Assembly (NCBI GenBank): GCA_003451785.1 | Contig: DMJL01000045.1 | Location: 1,632 to 7,027, forward strand | Length of the DNA: 5,396 nt | Direction of reading: 5' to 3' | From: Bacteroidales bacterium | Lineage (GTDB): Bacteria; Bacteroidota; Bacteroidia; Bacteroidales; UBA7960 | Part shown: piece by piece, positions 1 through 5,396 of the stretch | How the letters are laid out: each line of letters begins with the position of its first letter | Numbering within the stretch: the first letter of the stretch is position 1 | Program-made: the position numbers and the translations under genes | The notes under the pieces: model-generated | What the model was told of the DNA's origin: nothing | The model's database searches: none | The model's input: the letters and a program-made list of their open reading frames with translations, nothing else

Positions 1-1275
1 GGAGTAGTTAAGAGTATTTCGGCTGCAATACCAGCGATTCTTATTTTGTTGCTTATTGGCTCGCTTGCAGGCACTTGGCTTTTGAGTGGAATCATTCCAT
101 CTATGGTTTATTACGGGTTGCATATTTTAAATCCCACTATTTTTCTTGTCGCAGCTTGCGTGATTTGCGCCATTGTTTCCATAGCTACCGGCACCAGTTG
201 GGGTACGGTGGCTACCATTGGTGTAGCATTGTTGGGTGTTGGCAGGGCGTTGGGGCTGCCCGATGGGCTGATTGGCGGTGCTATCATTTCGGGTGCTTAT
301 TTGGGAGATAAGTTCTCTCCTATGTCCGACACTTCCAATCTTTCGGCAGGCATGGCCGGTGCCGACTTGTTTACGCACATAAGATTTATGGTGTGGACCA
401 CACTGCCCACTATGGTTATAACGCTAATTTTGTTTCTTTTGATAGGACTTTTTAGGGAAACTACTGGCGAATATCAAGACATAACACCCTTTCTCCAAGC
501 AATAGATGGGGCATTCAACATTACGCCCTGGCTGTTTTTGGTTCCGGCTCTGGTGATTTTTCTAATTGTAAAAAAAGCTCCCGCAGCTCCGGCACTTTTT
601 TTGGGCACTTTGGTAGGAGCAGTGTTTGCACTTATTTTTCAACCCCAGATTATTAAGCAGGTTAGCGGAATGGAAGGTCAGTTTCATCTCGCTTCGTTTA
701 TTGCCATTATGAAAGCTATGTACACCGACATAAGCGTAGTTACGGGGCACGATATTGCCGATAATTTGCTGCAAACAGGTGGGATGAGCGGGATGCTGAA
801 AACCGTTTGGCTCATTCTTTGTGCCATGATTTTTGGAGGCATCATGGAAGGCTCAGGGCTATTGCAACGCATTACGGAATCTATTATCCGTTGGGCGCAT
901 AATACCGGTTCGTTGGTAGCTTCAACCGTTGCAACCAGCATTTTTATAAACCTCACTGCAAGCGACCAATATTTGAGCTTGGTGATTCCCGGTCGTATGT
1001 ACTCCGATACCTACCGAAAGCAAGGATTGAAACCTGAAATGCTTAGCCGCACACTGCAAGATAGTGGCACTGTTACTTCGGCTTTGGTGCCATGGAACAC
1101 CTGCGGAGCAACCCAAGGTGCTGTGCTGGGAATCTCACCTTTTAGTTTTGTGCCTTACGCATTCTTCAACATCCTCACTCCCATTGTAACTGTGCTGTTT
1201 GCCTATTTTAATATCAAAATAGCAAGATTCAAAGCACATGAGCAAGATGCGCAACGACACACACACGAACCTTAG
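1..1275 (+). CDS. nhaC: NhaC-family Na+/H+ antiporter, N-terminus cut by window edge
   Basis: Secondary transporter of the inner membrane that exchanges Na+ for H+ and so serves pH and sodium homeostasis. The frame is open from base 1 to a TAG at 1273-1275, giving 424 visible residues. The TTG at 46 is an internal Leu codon, and the true start lies upstream; family members are commonly about 450-500 residues, so a few tens of residues are probably missing. Family hallmarks are seen: GTSWGTVAT from about residue 64, GAYLGDKFSPMSDTSN near residues 99-113 with its acidic and polar residues in a membrane region, and TASDQYLSLVIPGRMY from residue 319, followed by SALVPWNTCGA. Many hydrophobic helices are separated by short loops, and a polar His-rich tail ends the protein. 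Some NhaC relatives (MleN type) swap malate and lactate along with Na+ and H+, so the substrate is inferred. Family assignment is firm. Confidence 0.93.
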   Translation, partial: GVVKSISAAIPAILILLLIGSLAGTWLLSGIIPSMVYYGLHILNPTIFLVAACVICAIVSIATGTSWGTVATIGVALLGVGRALGLPDGLIGGAIISGAYLGDKFSPMSDTSNLSAGMAGADLFTHIRFMVWTTLPTMVITLILFLLIGLFRETTGEYQDITPFLQAIDGAFNITPWLFLVPALVIFLIVKKAPAAPALFLGTLVGAVFALIFQPQIIKQVSGMEGQFHLASFIAIMKAMYTDISVVTGHDIADNLLQTGGMSGMLKTVWLILCAMIFGGIMEGSGLLQRITESIIRWAHNTGSLVASTVATSIFINLTASDQYLSLVIPGRMYSDTYRKQGLKPEMLSRTLQDSGTVTSALVPWNTCGATQGAVLGISPFSFVPYAFFNILTPIVTVLFAYFNIKIARFKAHEQDAQRHTHEP

Positions 1276-1299
1276 AAAAGTGCTTATGGTTAGCGTTTA

Positions 1300-1323
1300 A
1301 ATTTGAATTTGAATTTGAATTTC
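1300..1323. repeat. Tandem hexamer repeat (AATTTG), four units
   Basis: Three perfect AATTTG units are followed by a fourth that ends in C instead of G. The array lies 25 bases after the nhaC stop in the nhaC-glycosyltransferase spacer. The bases at 1298-1305 read TAAATTTG, which fits the Bacteroidota -7 consensus TAnnTTTG and overlaps the first repeat unit. No TTG is seen at the expected -33 distance upstream, so a promoter here is only a possibility. Short tandem arrays can change copy number by slippage. Confidence 0.8.
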
Positions 1324-1324
1324 C

Positions 1325-1355
1325 ATTCCAAGAAAGTACCGAAAATCTTTGGAAT
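1325..1355. repeat. Inverted repeat in the nhaC-glycosyltransferase spacer
   Basis: ATTCCAA at 1325-1331 is repeated in reverse complement as TTGGAAT at 1349-1355, with 17 bases between. An alternative fold pairs AAAG at 1333-1336 with CTTT at 1347-1350 and ATTCC with GGAAT, leaving a three-base bulge and a ten-base loop. No T-run follows directly, so it does not look like a standard intrinsic terminator. A second small repeat, GTTTT-AAAT-AAAAC, sits at 1366-1379. Arms of this length can occur by chance in an AT-rich spacer. Confidence 0.4.
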
Positions 1356-1449
1356 AGGTGCAAAAGTTTTAAATAAAACCATCGGCTAAAAAACCAATAT
1401 TTACCAACCACCTAAGCAAGTCGGCTACAACAAAGTAGATGAATGGATT

Positions 1450-2604
1450 TTGCCTTCACAAAATATAATCAAAGGACAATTGAATAGAGTTGTTTTTACC
1501 GTAAGCAACGATGTGTTTACCGATCAGAGGGTAAACAAAATGGCGCAGACCATATATGCAATGGGTTTTAGCCCGTTGATTGTGGGTGTAAAACGCCCCG
1601 ATAGTTTGCATTTTGCTCCCGAATATGCCGGTATTGTAAGGCTTCCAATATGGTTTCGAAAGGGATTCTTGTTTTATGCCGAGCTTAATATCCGGTTGTT
1701 TTTCTATCTGATGGGCATTAAAATGCACTTGATTGTAGCCAACGACCTCGATACGCTTCTGCCTGCACATCTTGTGGCTCGGATTAGGAATAAGCCCCTT
1801 GTATATGACACCCACGAATATTTTACGGGAACACCCGATGTTGCATTGCGCCCCACAAGGCGATGGTTTTGGGGCAATCTGGAGAACTGGCTTTTCCCAA
1901 AGCAACAAACCATAATCACCGTAAACAACTCTATAGCCAATCTTTACAAGGAAAAATTTGGAAAAAACTTAGTTGTAGTGCGCAATATGCCACGCTACCG
2001 CCAATTGCAACTCAATGAATCCTTTTCGATAGCTGGACTTGACCCCAGCAAAAACATTGTTTTGATACAGGGTAGCGGTCTGAACACAGGGCGAGGCACC
2101 GAGGAACTTATTTTGGCAATGCAACCCGAATATGGTATTTGCAACACCCAACTGCTTGTAATTGGAGATGGCAATGCCAAACAACAATTAATGGACCTGG
2201 CAGATTCGAAAGGGTTGCAAAATTTGGTAATCTTTCTGCCGCGAATGCCTTACGATTTGCTTATGCAGCACACTGCAAGGGCAACCATTGGTGCCACACT
2301 CGATAAGCCCTTTTGCACAAACTATTTATACAGCCTTCCCAATAAATTGTTTGACTATATTTTGGCCGGATTGCCGGTATTGGCATCTGACCTGCCGGAA
2401 GTAAAAGCCATTGTGGGAAAATATGATGTGGGAATGATTTGCAAAAGCAATGAACCACAAGAAATAGCAAAATGTATCAATGAAATGCTCTCCGATGCGC
2501 AAAGGCTGAAACAATGGCAAACAAACTGCTTGCAGGCTGCCAAAACGCTTAACTGGGAAAATCAAGAAGAAACTATCCGTAAAGTTTATAGCAGATATTT
2601 GTAA
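1450..2604 (+). CDS. GT4-type (GT-B fold) glycosyltransferase
   Basis: Predicted cytoplasmic retaining glycosyltransferase that would move a sugar from a nucleotide-sugar donor to a glycan or lipid-linked acceptor. Counting from TTG 1450 (384 residues), the first Rossmann strand is NRVVFTVSND (12-21), followed by TDQRVNKMA typical of GT4 N-domains. NDLDTLLPAH is at 98-107, DTHEYF at 120-125 and TVNNSIANLY at 157-166. The C-domain starts near KNIVLIQGSG (201-210), with a donor-site region SLPNKLFDYILAGLPVLASD at 295-314. No ATG lies in frame before Met31, which is inside the first fold unit, so the start must be non-ATG. TTG 1450 and TTG 1480 are both possible; the latter has AAAGGA just upstream, though at short spacing, and gives a more typical N-terminus. 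The frame is open back to a TAA at 1387. The gene is convergent with ftsE. Neighbours do not indicate a substrate; surface polysaccharide synthesis is a guess from the family. Confidence 0.85.
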   Translation: MPSQNIIKGQLNRVVFTVSNDVFTDQRVNKMAQTIYAMGFSPLIVGVKRPDSLHFAPEYAGIVRLPIWFRKGFLFYAELNIRLFFYLMGIKMHLIVANDLDTLLPAHLVARIRNKPLVYDTHEYFTGTPDVALRPTRRWFWGNLENWLFPKQQTIITVNNSIANLYKEKFGKNLVVVRNMPRYRQLQLNESFSIAGLDPSKNIVLIQGSGLNTGRGTEELILAMQPEYGICNTQLLVIGDGNAKQQLMDLADSKGLQNLVIFLPRMPYDLLMQHTARATIGATLDKPFCTNYLYSLPNKLFDYILAGLPVLASDLPEVKAIVGKYDVGMICKSNEPQEIAKCINEMLSDAQRLKQWQTNCLQAAKTLNWENQEETIRKVYSRYL

Positions 2605-2663
2605 ATTAGGCCCTATTGAATACAACCAACACGCTTTTTTGCAGGCTGATTAATTAAACCCAT

Positions 2664-3371
2664 TTACAATAGCTCTGATTGTTGCCTTTGGGAAGGGGAA
2701 TCAACCTCAAACACCTTGCTGTTTTCGCATCTGTAAATGCGGGCTGGAAACTTATCGAATAGGCGATAATCGTGGGTGGCCATAAGGATAGCTCTTCCGG
2801 TCTTGCTTATTTGGAACAACAAGTCCATAATTCCTTCGCTGGTTTCGGGATCGAGGTTGCCGGTAGGCTCATCCGCTAATATTATATCGGGATCATTGAT
2901 GAGCGCCCGAGCAATCACAACCCTCTGCTGCTCGCCTCCCGAAAGCTGGTGGGGCATCTTAAAACCTTTGTTTTTTAACTCAACCTTTTCTAAAACTTCC
3001 TCTATGCGCTCATCCATTGCAGCCTTATCGCGCCATCCGGTGGCTTTCATCACAAAAAGCAAATTCTCATACACAGATCGGTCAGAAAGCAACTGAAAAT
3101 CCTGGAAAACAATACCCATCTTGCGCCTCAGGAATGGAATCTTATTGTCTTTCAAGCCCAAAAGTTCAAATCCCACAACCTTGGCATAGCCGTCTATTAC
3201 GGGCAAATCGGCATACAATATTTTGAGCAAACTGCTTTTGCCAGTGCCGGTCTTACCTATCAGATAGCAAAATTCGCCTCTTTCAATCTGCAGGTTTACC
3301 AGTGTGAGTACGAGAATGTTTTTCTGAAAAACTGAAACATCTCTTAGTTCGATAATGGTGTCCAAAGCCAT
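2664..3371 (-). CDS. ftsE: Cell division ATP-binding protein FtsE
   Basis: ATPase subunit of the FtsEX complex, an ABC-type module of the divisome that uses ATP hydrolysis to control peptidoglycan hydrolases at the septum. From ATG 3371 the protein has 235 residues, near the usual 220-235. Motifs are complete: Walker A GKTGTGKS (39-46), Q-loop Gln90 in GIVFQDFQLL, signature LSGGEQQR (143-150), Walker B IILADE (163-168), D-loop GNLD (171-174) and H-loop His200 in MATHDY. The FQDFQLLSDRSVYENL stretch points to FtsE rather than LolD or MacB. The frame extends to a TTG at 3398, but that codon overlaps the putative -7 promoter element, so ATG 3371 is preferred. No clear Shine-Dalgarno is visible. 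FtsX, often the next gene in other phyla, is absent: downstream lies the convergent glycosyltransferase after 59 bases. Confidence 0.93.
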   Translation of the reverse strand: MALDTIIELRDVSVFQKNILVLTLVNLQIERGEFCYLIGKTGTGKSSLLKILYADLPVIDGYAKVVGFELLGLKDNKIPFLRRKMGIVFQDFQLLSDRSVYENLLFVMKATGWRDKAAMDERIEEVLEKVELKNKGFKMPHQLSGGEQQRVVIARALINDPDIILADEPTGNLDPETSEGIMDLLFQISKTGRAILMATHDYRLFDKFPARIYRCENSKVFEVDSPSQRQQSELL

Positions 3372-3395
3372 GATGGGAGTATTGATTTTGTTGGG

Positions 3396-3403
3396 CAAAG
3401 GTA
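3396..3403 (-). promoter_or_regulatory. Putative ftsE promoter, -7 element TACCTTTG
   Basis: On the minus strand the bases read TACCTTTG, a full match to the Bacteroidota -7 consensus TAnnTTTG, placed 24 bases before ATG 3371 of ftsE. This would give a very short leader. A TTG at 3421-3419 lies 15 bases upstream of it, somewhat closer than the usual -33 spacing, so the -33 half is weak. The match is seen in the sequence; promoter activity is inferred. Confidence 0.5.
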
Positions 3404-3490
3404 GCTAACCTATAGACGCAATGGGTAGGATGCAATGCAAATATGCTAATTACATATTCAATCCATCTGTAAAATTAATCAAAACAACAA

Positions 3491-3519
3491 TTTGTAAAGA
3501 ATTTACGATAATACCTTTG
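3491..3519 (+). promoter_or_regulatory. Promoter-like sequence pointing right, with no evident gene
   Basis: TTTG at 3491-3494 and TACCTTTG at 3512-3519 are separated by 17 bases, matching the Bacteroidota layout TTG-N17-TAnnTTTG. Transcription would start near 3525 and run toward the 3' end of rnfA, antisense to it. No convincing reading frame follows: ATG 3531 opens only six codons and ATG 3637 only ten. Possible products are a small RNA or an rnfA antisense transcript. The AT-rich spacer at 3404-3643 holds nothing else I can identify as a gene. Confidence 0.35.
3494..3506. repeat. Short palindrome GTAAA-GAA-TTTAC, candidate operator
   Basis: A perfect five-base inverted repeat with a three-base centre lies between the -33-like and -7-like elements of the rightward promoter candidate. 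That is a usual place for a repressor site, but no regulator gene is in the window and the arms are short and AT-rich. Confidence 0.3.
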
Positions 3520-3643
3520 CTGCATTTTTGATGATTCTTACAACATTTTAAAACAAAGAAATTACCACAACTAAAAGGGCGATCTTTCTTCTGTTTTAAA
3601 GAATAGATTTAATCAAAAATCCCAACCTTTGAGCCTATGACGG

Positions 3644-4216
3644 CTATACAAGTCCGGCAAATCCCATAAATGCCATAGCCAATATTCCGGCTACTATCAA
3701 TGCAATGGGCGCTCCTCTCATGCTTTTGGGCACATCCATCAGATCGAGATGCTCTCTAATACTCGCAAAGATTGATATAGCCAATGCAAAACCCAATCCA
3801 TGCGATACGGCAAATACTACACTTTGCAGCAGGCTAAACTCGTTTTGCACTGCAAGGATAGCTACCCCGAGTATGACGCAATTGGTGGTAATCAAAGGAA
3901 GAAATATTCCCAACGCCTGAAAAAGACCCGGACTAACCTTCTTGAGAATTATTTCCACCATTTGCACCAAAGTAGAAATCACTAGGATATAAACAATGGT
4001 TTGCAAGAAGGTAACCTCAAAAGGCACCAAGACTAAGGTATAAATCAAGAATGTTACGATTGTAGCTAAAGTTAACACAAACATAACTGCCCCTGCCATT
4101 CCAATGGCGGTTGATAATTTGGATGATACACCCATATAGGGGCAAATTCCCAAAAATTGTGCAAACACTATGTTACTAACCAAGATTGCACCCAATGCTA
4201 TTACAAAATAATCCAT
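3644..4216 (-). CDS. rnfA: Rnf electron transport complex subunit RnfA
   Basis: Integral membrane subunit of the Rnf complex (ferredoxin:NAD+ oxidoreductase coupled to Na+ or H+ transport), a paralogue of RnfE and homologue of NqrE. The 190-residue length matches the family (E. coli RsxA is about 193). Six hydrophobic helices are visible, roughly at 4-24, 37-57, 64-84, 100-120, 130-150 and 171-190. The two conserved half-repeat motifs are present: FLGICPYMGV with Cys25 and LGIFLPLITTNC with Cys113. In Nqr and Rnf structures the matching cysteines, together with those of the partner subunit, hold a [2Fe-2S] cluster within the membrane. The conserved end MAFMGFAGLV is intact. ATG 4216 follows the rnfE stop after 11 bases without a clear Shine-Dalgarno, suggesting translational coupling. 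It appears to be the last gene of the operon. Confidence 0.96.
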   Translation of the reverse strand: MDYFVIALGAILVSNIVFAQFLGICPYMGVSSKLSTAIGMAGAVMFVLTLATIVTFLIYTLVLVPFEVTFLQTIVYILVISTLVQMVEIILKKVSPGLFQALGIFLPLITTNCVILGVAILAVQNEFSLLQSVVFAVSHGLGFALAISIFASIREHLDLMDVPKSMRGAPIALIVAGILAMAFMGFAGLV

Positions 4217-4227
4217 AGTCGCCCGCT

Positions 4228-4815
4228 TTAGGAGGTTTTCTTTTTGAGAAAATTAAACAAAACAATCAAGTATGCCATACCTATGAATGCTCCGGGAGCG
4301 AGCACAAACACAAGCATCCCATCTCCGGGTATAAATTTATGACCGAATAGCGAATATGACCCTAATATTTCGCGAAGGCCACCCAACAACACCAACGCCA
4401 ATGCAAATCCCAAACCCATTCCCAAAGCATCTACAATAGAACTCAAGGTTGTATTCTTACTTGCAAAGGCTTCGGCTCTACCCAAAACCAAGCAATTAAC
4501 CACGATTAGGGGAATAAACAAGCCTAGTGCAGCAAACAAATCGGGCATGTATGCTTCCATTGTCAATTGTACGATGGTAACAAAGGAGGCTATGATTACT
4601 ATAAACGAGGGGATTCGCACCTTGGCTGGTATTAGATCCTTGATGAGCGAAACCACGATATTGCTACCCAGCAATACAAATGTGGTAGCCAGCCCCATTC
4701 CCAGTCCGTTGATAGCCGAAGTAGTAACGCCCAATGCAGGGCACAACCCCAATAGCAAAATATACACGGGGTTTTCCTTTATTAGCCCCTTGGTGAAGTT
4801 TTGGAGTTGGTTCAT
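4228..4815 (-). CDS. rnfE: Rnf electron transport complex subunit RnfE
   Basis: Membrane subunit of the Rnf complex, homologous to NqrD and pseudo-symmetric partner of RnfA. It has 195 residues, somewhat shorter than E. coli RsxE but normal for the family. The N-terminal signature KENPVYILLLGLCPALGVTT carries Cys25, and GLFIPLIVVNCLVLGRAEAF carries Cys108; these are the expected ligands that share an intramembrane [2Fe-2S] cluster with RnfA. Later marks are GMGLGFALALVLLGGLREILG and LAPGAFIGM. About six membrane helices are visible. The polar lysine-rich end (KKKTS) is probably cytoplasmic. Its ATG overlaps the rnfG stop as ATGA, a four-base overlap typical of coupled genes, and it has a recognisable ribosome binding site. 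Confidence 0.96.
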   Translation of the reverse strand: MNQLQNFTKGLIKENPVYILLLGLCPALGVTTSAINGLGMGLATTFVLLGSNIVVSLIKDLIPAKVRIPSFIVIIASFVTIVQLTMEAYMPDLFAALGLFIPLIVVNCLVLGRAEAFASKNTTLSSIVDALGMGLGFALALVLLGGLREILGSYSLFGHKFIPGDGMLVFVLAPGAFIGMAYLIVLFNFLKKKTS

Positions 4816-5396
4816 TCTGATTCCCCTTCCCTATTATTTAAAAAATTCTGCTCTAATGTATTGTAAGCGCGTTGTATAGCTTCTGAATAAGCCCGTGCTG
4901 TGATAGTAGCTGCTGTAATGGCATCAATCTCACCTCCATCTTTTGTAACCCTAAGGTCAGTGGTTTGAGGGTCAATCCCTCTGAATTGGTTGCTCCAATC
5001 GGATTTGCTCTTCTCTATCTTATCGCCAAGTCCCGGAGTTTCTCTATGATGCAGATGCACCACATCCACAATGCGCCCATCGGGATAGAAACCTACCATG
5101 GCAGTGATAAGACCGCTCCAACCTTCTGTAGTATAGGTTTCCACAGCAATACCTACCAACTCATCACCACTATAAGCAAAATTGAATGTGAGGGTATCGC
5201 CCCCATCATAGCTTTGGAATCGCTTTTCTTCCAATCTGTCGAATTCAGGCACAACCTGTGCGATAGCATCCAATCGTTGTGCATTGCGTGCTGCCGCAAT
5301 AGGTTCTTTGGTGAAATTGTAAACCGTTGCAAGCAAAAACGAAGCAACAGCAGTGATTACCACCAAAGTGATTACCATGTTGGCAAACGATGATTC
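4812..5396 (-). CDS. rnfG: Rnf electron transport complex subunit RnfG, N-terminus cut by window edge
   Basis: Single-pass membrane flavoprotein of the Rnf complex that carries a covalently bound FMN on the periplasmic side. The frame stays open from the right edge (E-S-S-F-A-N before Met 5378), and RnfG proteins usually have a few more residues before the membrane helix, so ATG 5378 is probably internal and the start lies beyond the window. Numbering from Met 5378, a hydrophobic helix spans about 1-20, followed by NFTKEPIAAA. The FMN-binding domain shows GRIVDVVHLHHRETPGLGDK (101-120) and DAITAATIT (152-160). By family precedent Thr158 would take the FMN through a phosphoester bond made by ApbE, which is not in this window. 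The usual Gly of the [ST]GAT motif is Ala here. The TGA stop overlaps rnfE's ATG. The G-E-A order matches the standard rnfBCDGEA operon. Confidence 0.94.
   Translation of the reverse strand, partial: ESSFANMVITLVVITAVASFLLATVYNFTKEPIAAARNAQRLDAIAQVVPEFDRLEEKRFQSYDGGDTLTFNFAYSGDELVGIAVETYTTEGWSGLITAMVGFYPDGRIVDVVHLHHRETPGLGDKIEKSKSDWSNQFRGIDPQTTDLRVTKDGGEIDAITAATITARAYSEAIQRAYNTLEQNFLNNREGESE
4823..4828 (-). promoter_or_regulatory. Ribosome binding site for rnfE
   Basis: The minus strand reads AAGGGG seven bases before ATG 4815. It lies inside the 3' end of rnfG. It is the clearest Shine-Dalgarno-like site among the starts in this window and supports ATG 4815 as the rnfE start. Confidence 0.55.

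Noticed and set aside
1456..1908. Minus-strand open frame of 150 codons opposite the glycosyltransferase
   Set aside because: It is fully antisense to a gene with clear GT4 motifs and shows no family features of its own.
2605..2663. Bidirectional terminator between the convergent glycosyltransferase and ftsE genes
   Set aside because: A T6 run is present at 2634-2639, but I find no stem of useful length before it on either strand.
3531..3551. Small reading frame after the rightward promoter candidate
   Set aside because: It has only six codons (M-I-L-T-T-F) and no ribosome binding site, so there is no support for a peptide.
3632..3645. Possible rnf operon terminator: AGCC-TATGAC-GGCT at the rnfA stop codon
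   Set aside because: The stem is only four base pairs, overlaps the stop codon, and is not followed directly by a T-run on the minus strand. The nearby GATTT/AAATC repeat at 3606-3621 is also short and AT-only apart from its ends. Neither is a convincing terminator.
3705..3920. Plus-strand open frame of 71 codons opposite rnfA
   Set aside because: It is antisense to the well-supported rnfA and its residues do not resemble any protein I know; it is best explained as a shadow of the rnfA codons.
4965..5393. Plus-strand open frame of 142 codons opposite rnfG
   Set aside because: It lies wholly antisense to rnfG, whose motifs and family length are clear, and shows no recognisable domain.

Overview
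The window most likely comes from a member of the Bacteroidota. The inferred FtsE closely matches the form I know from that phylum (the stretch GIVFQDFQLLSDRSVYENL and the H-loop MATHDY). The spacers carry TAnnTTTG sequences, the phylum's -7 promoter element, and most starts lack a strong Shine-Dalgarno. Base composition looks moderate, with AT-rich spacers. I cannot name a genus.

Layout from left to right: (1) the 3' part of an NhaC-family Na+/H+ antiporter gene on the plus strand, cut at the left edge; (2) an AT-rich spacer of about 170 bases with a tandem AATTTG hexamer repeat and an inverted repeat; (3) a plus-strand GT4-type glycosyltransferase gene whose start codon is not clear; (4) a convergent minus-strand ftsE, 59 bases away; (5) an AT-rich spacer of about 270 bases with a putative ftsE promoter and a second, plus-strand promoter-like sequence that has no obvious gene to serve; (6) the end of an rnf operon on the minus strand, in transcription order rnfG (cut at the right edge), rnfE, rnfA. 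The upstream rnfB, rnfC and rnfD that normally precede these genes would lie beyond the right edge.

Functionally, RnfG, RnfE and RnfA are membrane subunits of the Rnf complex, which couples electron flow between ferredoxin and NAD to Na+ or H+ translocation. NhaC exchanges Na+ and H+ across the same membrane, so the two could be linked through the sodium cycle, but they are on opposite strands and separated by unrelated genes. FtsE is the ATPase of the divisome FtsEX complex, and no ftsX is adjacent. The glycosyltransferase probably acts in surface polysaccharide or lipid glycan synthesis, with unknown substrates.

I see no tRNA, rRNA, CRISPR array, insertion sequence or undescribed multi-gene system. 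The features most worth checking are the orphan plus-strand promoter with its internal palindrome near 3491-3519, the hexamer repeat that overlaps a -7-like core, and the glycosyltransferase start.
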